Origin: Cylicocyclus nassatus
Lineage: Eukaryota; Nematoda; Chromadorea; Rhabditida; Strongylidae
NCBI GenBank assembly: GCA_958299035.1
Contig: CATQJL010000223.1
Coordinates: 2,660,359 to 2,724,358 of the forward strand
Direction: 5' to 3'
DNA: 64,000 bases
Below the pieces are notes generated by a model, which was given only the letters and a program-made list of their open reading frames with translations, did no database searches and was not told the origin of the DNA. The position numbers and the translations under genes were made by a program. Shown piece by piece: positions 1 through 11,600 of the stretch; position 1 is the stretch's first letter; every line of letters begins with the position of its first letter.

Positions 1-405
1 TGAAAGAAACAGAAACTATTATATTAAAAGAAACTAAACAAAAACTATTATTAAACTAAACTACTAAACAGAAACTTGAAATCAGTAGTGGTTAAAAAAA
101 TTTTAAGCAACACTCATCCAGATACTATGGTGAGCCATACTGTGAGAATGATACTAACCGACAAAGGAATGATATCGAGATTTTAGCTCTAAAATTGACT
201 ACCTTAGCTAACCTTATATCATCGATTAGTGAAGACTGTTAGATGCCAATGCGTTCTTGTTCACGAGGTATGAGGATAGATTTTCAATTGTACACATGAA
301 AGGCATCCACCAAATGGAGCGTAAAGTTGAATTCGACTGAAAAGGATAGGTATACCATGGAAATTATTAAGAACTTTCTCTTAATTCTCTTAATGGAAAT
401 ATGAT

Positions 406-467
406 GGGTGAGACCAAGGCGAATGGCCGAAAGCATGCGTACCTCGATTAATCAGCTGAGCTCACCC
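406..467. repeat. Short hairpin repeat, copy 1
   Basis: GGGTGAG at 406-412 is matched by CTCACCC at 461-467. The interior (ACCAAGGCGAATGG) is nearly identical to the copy at 553-613. The pair looks like two copies of a small hairpin sequence about 147 bp apart. Function unknown. Confidence 0.5.
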
Positions 468-552
468 TAGTTACTGTCTATTATAAGGCATAACTAACCT
501 TCAAACGCTACTTTATAATTGCATAACTTTTTTCTTGAGATTGTCATGAGAG

Positions 553-613
553 GGTGAGACCGAGGCGAATGGGCTAATCATGCGTGCCTCCTTTAATTCA
601 TGAGAGCTCACTC
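553..613. repeat. Short hairpin repeat, copy 2
   Basis: This is the second copy of the 406-467 hairpin. It starts GGGTGAGACC, has the same GAATGG and CATGCGT internal words, and ends in CTCACTC, so its terminal pairing is slightly decayed. Confidence 0.45.
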
Positions 614-2424
614 GGATTTTGATACCAATTGCATTCAAAAGTGGAGTGTTGCAAGTCGATCAAGTATGATGTTTTGCAGTAGTCAAGTTTCTGCCATAAT
701 CAATGATCAGCACAAAGAGTCCGGTGGTCATTCTGAATTAGCCCAAAGACTGAAAAGTAGTTGATATCAATCATATTCAGTTTTTGTCTGTCCGATAGCA
801 ATATAGTAGATAAAAAAAGAAACAAAGGAAACATAATGAAACTTATTCTAAAAATTTGAAGGTGAAGCTGAGTATCAGCTCTCATCAACTTAGCCCTGAA
901 GGAGCTTGCGTTCAGCAAACACAACTTCCATAGTCAACTGCTAAAACCAGGCAGATCTGCAGAATATGCTACACATTTTCGAAAAATTGTGCTTTTATAT
1001 TTTTGGGTAGTGCAGGTTGAATCCTCCCAACTTTCCACTAGCAGGCATGAAGATCCAATATTTACTTGCCTTCAGTCTATTTTCACCTCTCAGAACATAA
1101 AAACAAAACAATAAATCTGAGATTTTACGACGATGTGAAAGGCTTTGCAGGTTGAACATCTTTAGGCGAGACTGTAACCTGGGAGTTTCCTGTCAGAATG
1201 GCACCGCTTATACAAGAAAGTTTTTTGCACTTTTTCAGTTTGCTGATCTCTTTTTTTCGTCCAGGATTCCAAACTTGGCCAAATGTACTCGAGATGAGAA
1301 CGAACAAGAACAATACTTTGTAAAGACGCGTCATCAGAATAGGCGGCTACTCCTTACTATGCGAATAAGTACAAATAAGGAGGTTTACGCTTTTCTTCTA
1401 ACAGCAGCATCGATATGTTCACTAAAATTAAGTCTGGCATCGACTATACTCCTAAGTCCCTAGCTGAGCCGCATGATCGCAGCACGACTGTCTACCACAG
1501 AAGTACCAGCGCAACCATTACTTGTGCAGTACGCAACTCTTTAATCGAGATTCAACGTCAAATTCCAAGACGAAGCCCAACTCGCTAATTTAGCGAGAGA
1601 TAGTTTTAAAGCTGACTGCACATCAACGGTCCTCTGCGCCATAAAAGCCATGAACATTTATGTCATCCGCATATCCTCGAGTCATTTGTAACTTAATATG
1701 TGTGATGCACATGATGCGCCTTACTTGACGAACTAAGATTAGGATCTACTCATTTCCAGTAAGTTCTCCTTGCTTTCTTGTCTCTTTTGATTCGATGGTT
1801 ACGTATTAGTTAGCGCAGCACATAACTATAGTTTGTTACACTAGAAAAGGTAATGAAGAATTACGTTTGCCGGCATAGTGTGCACACTCCAATTAAGTTA
1901 CAAGACTCGAGGATACATTTGTATCTTTATTTTTTGAGGTGCGAAGCAAAGCCGGTAATCAAAATCAAGAACTATGGAAGTCTTATCGCTAAGAACCCTG
2001 CGAATTGAAAAAAAAAACACTCATCAGAAAGAGGAGAAAAACTGCATCGAATGACACCTTAGTTGTGTGCCGTTTTATGTTCTAAGGCTCTTGGCATCAC
2101 CAAAAGCGGAATTTGATAGCATAAGAAAAATCATTCTAAAAAATTTTTGAGGCAGGCTATAGATGCAGAAAATTGCATTACATTGCACTTTGATTACTCC
2201 ATCTGACTGCTATCAAAGCTCTTCTAAAAGTCGAAAAAGAAGATTGTAAAAAATTGCCAAGTTGGACATGGTAAAAAACATGGATCCGAAATTTCGGCGA
2301 TTATCTCAGTGTCCACAAGAGCAAGCGGCTTAGGAACATGACAGTTACAAAGAGGAAGAAAAGCTGCGTCGATAGTTTTTGAGACTTTGCCATTCTTTAT
2401 TCCATGAGTTTTTGTGATTGAAAA

Positions 2425-2485
2425 AACGAAAAGAACTTTCGGAACGACCTAATATTAGGTGGGTGCAAAAGTTCGCTCGCCATTT
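2425..2485. repeat. Two mariner-type inverted ends abutting at a TA
   Basis: TTAGGTGGGTGCAAAAGTTC starts at 2455, immediately after TA (2453-2454). Reading left from the same TA, the complement is TTAGGTCGTTCCGAAAGTTC. Both resemble mariner terminal repeats (TTAGGT...CAAAAGTTCG), and the second matches the end of the mariner at 33803. I could not locate the distal ends of either element, so these may be solo ends. Confidence 0.5.
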
Positions 2486-2990
2486 TTTCAAAAATCATGA
2501 CTTTCTTTCTTGATAAATTTCTTCTCTTTTCTATCCAGCTGAAAGAGGAAACCGTTCTCTTTACAGCAGTGCCTTTACTATGAAGGCATGAGAAAGTTCG
2601 AGAGATGGATGCAATGTACGAAATTACTCAAAATTAGCATGTTCAAGCAGGGTCGCAAAAAATTTTGAAAGTATTTTTATCCGATAGAGAAAATTTTGCT
2701 CTTTCCTAAACCTTTTCCATGAATCAAAACGAAAAAGATAGAGAGTTAGAAGCAATCAAAGAGAATTACTTCAGTTTTGGAATCTCTGAGCATAATCAAA
2801 AAAGCCTAAAAATGTCACAGCAGAAACCGAAAAAACATGATTGACTGATAGGTCGAATTTCTCTCACCAACTTGGCACCCTGGACCCCTCTGGAAAAGCT
2901 TTCACAAGGGCTTCCAAAGTAAGGCACCTCACCTAATAGCATGGCTATATTGAATATGTGCGTCAGAGGAGTAGCCAGCGATGAGGCGCA

Positions 2991-4039
2991 TCTTATATAT
3001 AAAGCTGAATGTCTGTTTGTCTGTCTGTATGTCTGTATGTCTGTATGTCTGTATGTCTGTGTGCACGTATGTTCCGAATAGAAAATTCCATTTCTAAACC
3101 GATCCGGACCAAACTTGGCACACATACACTACGGGCCCCGGCGGGTGTCATAGGCTACTTTTCGTCATCGATCAATATCGATTTTATTGATTTTTATCGA
3201 TTTTTTTGCTGAGTTCACCTACGGGGCTGGGAGTTGGCACAGGGGGGTAATCGAGCATGGGGATTCCGAATACAATATTGGTTTTCAGGACCGTCCATTA
3301 CTTTTATCGGTTTTATCGATTTTTTGCAAAGTTTGAGCTACGGGGCTGGGAGTTCGCACAGGGGGGTAATCGAGCATGGGGATTCCGAATACAATATTGG
3401 TTTTCGGGATTATCGATTACTTTTATCGATTTTATCGATTTTTTTTTGCAAAGTTTGAGCTACGGGGCTGGGATTTGGCACAGGGGGTAATCGAGCATGC
3501 TGATCAGCATGCTCGATTACCCCCCTGTGCCAAATCCCAGCCCCGTAGCTCAAACTTTGCAAAAAAATCGATAGAATCGATAAAAGTAATAGACGATCTT
3601 GAAAACTAATATTGTATTCGTAATCTGCATGCTCGATTACCCCCCTGTGCAAACTCCCAGCCCCGCAGGTCAAACTTTACAAAAAAATCGATAAAATCGA
3701 TAAAAGTAATGGACGATCCTGAAAACTAACATTGTGTTCGTAATCAGCATGCTCGATTACCCCCCTGTGCAAACTCCCAGCCCCGCAGGTCAAAATTTAC
3801 AAAAAATCGATAAAATCAATAAAAGTAATCGGTAATTCTGAAAACTAATATTGTATTCGGAATCCCCATGCTCACTTCCCCCCTGTGCCAACTCCTAGCC
3901 TTGTAGGTGAACTCTGCAAAAAAATCGATAAAAATCGGTAAAATCGATAACGAAAAGTGGACTGTGACACCCGCCGGGGCCCGAAGTGTATGTGTGCCAA
4001 GTTTGGTCCGGATACGGCGGAGCCGGGTAAGCCAGCTAG
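2991..4039 (+). mobile_element. Non-autonomous Helitron-like element, copy 1
   Basis: The element starts TCTTATATATAAAGCTG directly after an A (2990) and ends CTAG (4036-4039) directly before a T (4040). About 10 nt before CTAG is a hairpin with stem CGGC/GCCG and loop GGA. Helitrons classically have 5' TC, a 3' hairpin plus CTRR, and A|T insertion without target duplication. A (TGTCTGTA)n-like microsatellite lies near the 5' end. The interior has units of about 120 bp (anchor GGGGTAATCGAGCATG) in one direction, then a palindromic centre near 3497-3512 (CATGCTGATCAGCATG), then inverted units. No Rep/helicase coding is present. Confidence 0.75.
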
Positions 4040-4098
4040 TTCTTTATATAACGAGAGGTATGCCATCATAAGTTTCAGTGGCGAAGCTTTTGAGATGT

Positions 4099-4578
4099 CT
4101 TACAAGGGAGGGTCACGAAGTCGAAGGTGCTGATCATTAAAAACTGGACATCATTAGTAAGAGCTTAAAACGCTGGTTTCAATTCTGCTTTCCATATCTG
4201 CAGAGCGCCTTTGGGAAAAGAGTTATGAGCATTTTTTAAAACCGAAAAATGAACTAACGGCAGGGATAAAATCAACGCTACAGCCTCTCTAGACCCTATA
4301 AAGCAGCGGCAAGTGTTAGGATATTTCGAACAATAAACTCTTTCTGCCTCGTATGCCAGTACTTTTTCTTCTTTATTTTACGTCTAAAAAGGCTATAACA
4401 AATGATTTTATCTCGGCCATTAGCTCATTTTTTGGCCCCCGAAAATGCTCATAACTTGTTTCACAAAGGCGCTCTGCAGCTACAAGAAGCAGATTTGGAA
4501 CCAGCGTTCCAAGCTCTCACTAGGGATATGCAGTTTATACTAAAGGGCCACTTCGACTTTGTGATCCTCCCTTGTTAG
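4099..4578. repeat. Foldback element, CTTACAAGGGA family
   Basis: The left arm starts CTTACAAGGGAGG (4099). The right arm ends CCTCCCTTGTTAG (to 4578). Internal segments also pair: CTGCAGAGCGCCTTTG near 4198 against CAAAGGCGCTCTGCAG near 4464. Related elements lie at 10545, 37409, 37989 and 62177. No coding potential was recognised. Confidence 0.6.
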
Positions 4579-5609
4579 AATACGACACACTTCAAATGAT
4601 TCAAAAAATATTGAAGAAAATCTACTCCACTCTCGGCACATGCTATTATTCCGGGTGCAGCAAAACTGTCTCCAGAGTTAAAGACACTGACAAACTACAC
4701 TGTATATCTTTCAATTATCTTAATTGAAAGACGATATCAGTGTTGCTTCTTCAAAATGAAGCAAAAGTTATTTCATGTGATATTCTCATCTTCTATTTTC
4801 TATACCCATTTTATCTTTTTCTTTCATGCAAGATCGTTCATTATCCTCTATCATCTTATCACTATCTAACCCAAACTCCCACGATATACAATAGTGTTGT
4901 CTATTTCGGCAAATTATAGTTGCTGCTTCAGTAAAACCAAATGAAGAACAAAGTTTCTTACGATTTTTGTTTTCTTTTCATTTCTGTATTTCGAAGTTTC
5001 GTCTATAGTTTATATTCTACCGCAGCTTTCGTGACGCACCTTAGAGCGCATGGAAAAAATAAATGAACAAATATCTCTTAACATCGACCTAGATAGCAAC
5101 AGAAAGTCCTTCTGACGCAATTTTCGCATTTCCTGAACTTGTATCATCTCAGGTACGTCTGAAGTATCCGAAAATTGCTTATGATTCAAGGTGTACTTGT
5201 TCAGGTCTCAAATTGTTCTTAAAATGTTTCTTCGTAGCCTCACCGCTGGCAGCTGTTCGTGTGAATCAGTTTACGATTGATTCTCGTTCCTCCCTATCGC
5301 ATGTCCGTCATATGATATCCAGAAACAAAACTAATCTTTGCTTGATATTACCACATCATTCCGGCGAAGTGCACTTTGCTTGCAGGGCCGTCTGCATTCA
5401 TAGCTTTCTCGTCACTCAGCACATTTCATTGAACATGGCAAACTAACCCAGCAATAACTAACCCTTTCTCAAAAATCTCGAAGAAAAAAGCAATAGATCT
5501 CATTCTTTCGGGTACTATGGTAATTTTACCATAACATGATGACTCAAACATCCGAAATTATTTTGAGAGCATCTCACACTCCTGTCGTTAACTCACGAAA
5601 CAAAAATTG
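4579..5609. other. Upstream region of pvf-1, nothing specific seen
   Basis: This AT-rich DNA directly upstream of the growth-factor gene presumably includes its promoter. I see no recognisable core promoter element, coding exon or repeat structure. Confidence 0.4.
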
Positions 5610-5619
5610 TTCTTTTTAG
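5610..5619 (+). promoter_or_regulatory. Probable spliced-leader trans-splice acceptor of pvf-1
   Basis: TTCTTTTTAG is a typical nematode 3' splice site. It ends 6 nt before the ATG at 5626, with no upstream exon needed, since that ATG opens a good signal peptide. Trans-splicing is inferred, not shown. Confidence 0.55.
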
Positions 5620-5625
5620 TTGACC

Positions 5626-8600
5626 ATGGGTATTCTTCTGTACTTCCTAACATTCTTAGCAGCCTATGCTCACTCAGAATCGGTTCCCAAGGAGTTGCGA
5701 GATAAACTGCGGAAGGCATCATCATTTTTGGTATTTCAAACATATCTCAATTATGAATAATTTTTCCTTCATTTTTTTAACCCACGACCGTTCTGAGTGA
5801 TAACTCATGTTTTTTTAGGAATTCGTCGAAAATGTTGAAATTATCTATCATCCAGTCTATACGAATCAACATACTGAAAAAACTTACGCAACACCAGGAC
5901 GTGAGCAGTAAACTCATCTTCCAACAATAGTCTGAGGAATACTTCGCACTATTTGTTCCTTCAACATTTACCTGAAAACCACAACTCTTCCGTTATCTAA
6001 ACCCATCTTTTAAAATGTTCTTTGGGGACGTGCTTCAGTCGGGAAATCTTTTTCTCATTGATCTTGTGAAGACTTCTCTTTGTCATGTGCCAAGATAAAA
6101 GTTAACACGTTGGGGGTAGGTTTAACGTGCTTTTTCAATCTCATCCGGTGAAGTACACTGGGAATGACTCGGAATCTGCTTACGGGTCTTTTATAAAAGC
6201 AAAACAGTTTCAAACGTTTATCAAAACACCTTGGTAGCTTTCAAGTGATAAAACATGTCGATGGCCGAGCCATTTTAGACCACATCAAAATGTTATTTAG
6301 AGCTACGGTTTAGACTCCTGAACAGCTACCGCGATGCCTGTGTGCTATATGACAGACCATCAGCATCAATACCCAAAGAAGTTAGCTAGAAACTTCTCGT
6401 TTACACATGCGAAATCGATGCAGGAAGAATGTGCTGGGCGGCCGGCAGCCAGGACATGCATACTCGCGTATATAAAGGATCGACAACGTGTCAAAGAGAT
6501 CGTTCTTCATATTCTTTCCACCATGCGAATTCATTAAAAAAATCAAAAAAAATGATAGTTTGAAGTATGTACCTGGCTGTTTCATCGTTTGAAAGCACAT
6601 TAGCTCACATCTCTTTGAATCCAATGTGATGAACACACAGTGTCATTTTCCTCACGTTAAAGCTCGTTCATGAAACTGTTGACCAAAAATAGGGTCTTTA
6701 TTGAATAAAAATTAGACTGAACCTACATGAGTAGGTAAGCTAAACAAACTAAACTAAAACAAAGCTAAACTCTTGTAACCTGTTAAACATGTAGATACAT
6801 GTTAATTTTTTTTCTTTGACACGTGGCAGAAGGTAGATTGTCCATCTGCGAAGGGGAGACGGTCTTTTCGCACGGGCGGTCTCCAGCGTCTCCCTGATTT
6901 TGACTTGTCCTAACATGTAATGCACGCCGCAAACCTTTCCTCCCCCTGTTTTGCTTAGGCAAAAGCCGCCGCAGGGTGTGTCGCGCGCGGCGATGATCCT
7001 GTGTGGAAAGCATTCCGGTCGTGCGAATCGTCCTACACCCTCTGCGAAGTTTTCACAAAATTCGGTAAAAAGAAAGAAGCAATATCCTTCTTTTGAAAAA
7101 ATGGGTATGGATGACGGAAAAGTACCGATCTGTATTTAATCAACTCACTGTTCTCAAACAATAAATTTTCAGCTCGTAAACCGATGAGGATCCAGGCAGC
7201 GAACTTTATCAAAGCATCAGCTTCACGACTACGAACACTGGCTGTAGAGGAAGCTCCGACAACCAGTAATACAATGGATTGTGAGTAAACTTGAGAATTC
7301 TCTCCTCACTTTTGCCTTACTTTTCGTTTTCCTATCCTGCTTCAACAATGTCAAGTCAATGAGTATTACCATAGTTTGCTGTGACGCAGATAAATTTTTT
7401 GAAAATCTAAATTGTCTGCTGCTAGATTGCCAATCTAGCAGCAGACAATCTAGATTTTCAAAAAACTTATGGAAACCACCATTTGTAACGTTGTAAATCA
7501 TGCTACATGTTATATTGGACTGAAGTTTCACCCCAACTGTCGTGCCTTCCTGTATAACAAGAACATGAAAATCATCCACCGCAATTTTGTTTTTATAGTG
7601 AGCACCGCCGAACACCTGAGTCTCTTCGGATCCATAAAGCAAGGTAATGACACATGCCAGCTGCAGTCCGTTTGCGTTCCCATTCCACTTGACAATGGAG
7701 ATCCACAAGTCGTCATCTATCCGAAATGCTATGAAGTAAGCTGTGCTTCCTAGATCATGAAGAGGAACAACTATTAGACTGAAATTAAATCCTGCACCAC
7801 TAGATATGCAAAAATTTCTTCCGAAAATATTCCGAAAAATGGTCAATTTATACAACTGTTTTTTATTGTTACAAAACTGGCGTTTTGTAATGCGTTTCAA
7901 AGAATTAAGCAACAAATTAGAAAGCGAATGAAATCGAACACTGTAATTCCACATAGACATCCAAATAACATTTTTTCAGCTGTAGACCTTTCCGTAAGAA
8001 TTCCTACTACCCTTCACTATGAATATGTTGAACAGGAGCGAGAAGCTGTACGAACCGCATTTTCCAGCTTTTGTATGATCCCTGACGATCCCCGGCGCTT
8101 TTCTTTGAAGTCATTTTTCTTTCTCCGAAGTTAACGAAAACCTTCCAAAGTTGTGAACATCTAACACAACAGTGAAAAGTCGGATTTTTCGGTAAACCTC
8201 AAATTTCGACCTGTGGATCATCGAAAATTTCATGACTTCAAAACGTCATTTGTTCTTATCAGCAACATGCTTAGCACTGTCGGGTTAGGTAATTTGCACA
8301 GCTTTGGAGGTTTTTCGTTAACTTCGGAGAAAGAAAAATCACTTTAAAGTAAAGCGCCGGGGATCATCAGGGATAATACAAAAGCTGGAAAATGCGGTTC
8401 GCACAGCTTTTCGCTCCTGTTCAACATGTTCATAGTGAAGGGTAGTAGGAATACTTAAGGATAGGTACACAACGTGAAATCCAAGTATCTGGAGTTTCGA
8501 AATATAAAGCTCTTTTTAAGCTGCGATCCCTTCCCCGCGGGGATGTTAGCGCATGCGGCCCCAAGTAGCAAAAGACTGAAAACAATTCATGGATAAACTT

Positions 8601-11600
8601 GAAAGTGTTTTTAGGAATAGTCCAGCGTTTTTATGATGAGTGGCATTGTGGCGACTCGGTGGCTGCGCACCCCCTAGCTGGCTCGTGCTCTTACACTACC
8701 CATATACCCGCGCGACTAGAATATACAAATTTGTATGCACTCATGCACTCCCAGCAATCGCAAATTTATATGCTGAACCTACAAAAGTATACGACACATT
8801 CGAAAAACCGTGACAATGGCGCGACCGCGGGCCACACTCATGCACTCCCAGCAATCGCAATTTGGTCTTCATCCCCACTCGAATGGTTTTTCTGCTTACA
8901 TATGCTAGTATTTAGGCACTGAAAAGACTGAACTGAGTTGAGGAGATGCTAGCAAATTAGATGCTACCAATACTACCAAATCGTAAAATCCTATAGGTTC
9001 AACGTCCCAGGATATAAGAACGGACGCCGCGTCCCATGCTGCCGGTGTATGCAAGATCAGTCTATACAAAAGGAGTCTAGGTTCTCCCATCAGGGTCGGC
9101 CGCTCCCAGGTACAACTGGAACGGTGACTCTTCTCAACCATAGGTATGACAGGGGGAGCAGGGTCCCCTCCAGGTAAAAGGAGTTTCGACTTCCGACCTA
9201 AAAAGTGAGAGGAGTAACCGAGCCTTGAGGTGAATGTTGATGTAAGCTTGACTGCCGAGTGGGATTGGGATATGCAAAGAGAGAAAATAAGTGCAGAGGT
9301 AATGTGATGAATTTCTCAGCTGTGGTTTCGAAAGTCATCGAACAGAGACTCGTTGATTTAGGATAGCTTTGCGTCTCATCAATCAACATATATTTGAAAG
9401 CTTGAAGCATGTAGAATAAACGTAAACCGTCTCTTTTGCTCCAGCTCTTTTGTGAATTCGCATATAAAAATTTTTACCTAGCTGCAGCAGCACCACGGCC
9501 GCCGCAGCTTTTAAGGGGGTGTGCCGCACCCCATTAACTATATCAAAAAACAATTTTAGCGGACAGTTTTTATATGAATCGATAGCCTAAACCTTGTAGA
9601 TTCCATAGGACTGTTTAGAGCCTGATTTGTCTTCTTAGCTCTAAGTAATATTTGGTGAAAGCACAGCGATCAAAAGCGAAAAATGATAAAAACGAGATTT
9701 TGGTTGGCTTCTAATTCCACAGTTTGCAGGTCTTCTGAAGCGGGATTTCTGAGGTGGACAAAGAAGGAGTAGTGCTTTGTCTTGAGTGCAAAAACCGATA
9801 GCTAATTCACCTTTGAAACAAAGTTAACCATGTTGGAATATGACCATTAGGAGCCTAGTATCTTAAAGGCAGTGTCCAAGCAAGAAGTCGAGTTTGAGAT
9901 TTTGTTGTTGTCCGGGCCTATTCGCCATGCTGAATCCGATAAACCACGATGGAGAGCGCGAAAACGCCAAAAAAGGCCCTAACGCAGGAGGGAAGTCGCA
10001 GGTGGGCGGGGCCGTTCACACCGTGACGTCACTCTCCCAGGCTTTGGGAGCGATCTTCTCGGTTCCATTTTTATGTCATGCGTTTCGCAGTTGGTTGGTG
10101 GTGATGTTAGGGTGACTAGCGGAAGCGAGAAGATCGCCCTTGCAGCTGGGAGAGTGACGCCGCTACGTGAACAGCCCCGCCCACCTGCAATTTTCCTCCT
10201 CCGTTGGAGCCTTTTTTCGCCGTTTTCGCGCACTCCAGTGGTGATTTTCGAATTCAGCATAGCGAATAGGCCCAGGTAAGCACATAATCTCGAAATCGAC
10301 TTTTTGCTTAAACACTGCCTTTAAATCTTCAGAATTCGCTCAAACTTTGTCTAAAGGGGTTAATTGACATGCTAATTATGGATATGTTGCCCAATATGTT
10401 TGACAGGGCCTTCAAGTAATGCTATCTTAAGTGTATAGTTCAGGGGGGTCTTATTAAGACAGCAATCAGGGGGGGGATCGTAACCAGCGATCGTGTGCCA
10501 CACCCCTTGCTTTGACCCTGATCATATATCACCGTAACGGGCTTGAAATGCTGATTCCAAATCTGCTTTCCTTTTCTGCGGAACGACTCTACGAAAAAAG
10601 TTATGGGGGTTCGAAAATTGAATTTGTCATGTTTGAAGTGGCTTATAAAATCTGCGAAAAGCTTTGAAACAAAATCTAGCGGACTTTCACTGGCTGTTTT
10701 CCTTCATTGTGGTCAGTATACTTGATACAAAACTAAAAACCCACTTTTACATGATATTGTACAGCTTTCGCCAATTTTACGTCACTAACACTTGACAAAT
10801 TTGGACTTTCTAACGCTACTTCTTTTGTAGAGTTGTTCCGCAGAAAGCAAAAGCAGATTTGAAATACGCGTATCAAGCCCGTTACGGTAATATATGACCA
10901 TCCGGGTTGGTCGAGCTGACTTGAGAATGGTGGCTTTAGATGCAGTATTCATCCACTCTGAAGCGAGATATGGCCACGCGACGATGATGTTCATACATGA
11001 TGCGACATTCGCGTCTCTTTTTCAAAAAATGTGAGCGGTATTGTATGAGCTCCACTCCCGCATCGTTGTTCATCCTCAGCTTAAAACGAACCTAAGACCT
11101 TTCTCGCCACAGCAGGCGAGATCTCCAAAATTCCCAAATCAGCGCTCAAAGTAAAATCCTCCTTAGTACGAGCTGAAAACGGGACCAAATACGATAAGAA
11201 AATAGCAGCCAATAACGAAAACGAAGATCAAAGAGGTGAGGGCTGCACTGTACGCAGCCCTAAATACCGTACCTTGGCAGCGTTCCTAGACGGAGTGGTC
11301 CCGTAGCGGCTACAAAAGGCGCGACAGGTAACGTGGCATACAGCTCTCCCGGCTCCTGCTCCGAGGAGCTGCTCGCAGCTGAGCCGTGACAGGCATAAAA
11401 CTTCAAAAGAACTTTGTGACTGATGCTGTGTACATTTCTTTAACTTCTTTTCTACCCCTCTCTCCTCTCAAGTCCTTTTTTTCCTTTTTTCAACTACGAG
11501 ATTGCAACAACTTTTTTCTTGCAGTTGGCCTCGTCCGCGGCTTCTGCGTAGGCGCATTAGCCTTTGATCTCAAAGGCTAACCATTTTCAGGTCATGCAGT

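Larger units (their letters stand above)
1..2990. other. Intergenic, no recognisable gene
   Basis: No open frame here has recognisable protein similarity or plausible exon structure; the frames are short and AT-rich. The only structure seen is two short related hairpins (406-467, 553-613) and a junction of two mariner-type ends near 2453. The sequence is probably decayed intergenic DNA. Confidence 0.5.

Noticed and set aside
7229..7960. 243-codon open frame on the minus strand
   Set aside because: It lies antisense to pvf-1 exons 3 and 4 and runs through the 35-bp palindrome. It has no family features, whereas the plus-strand exons show clear PDGF/VEGF motifs.
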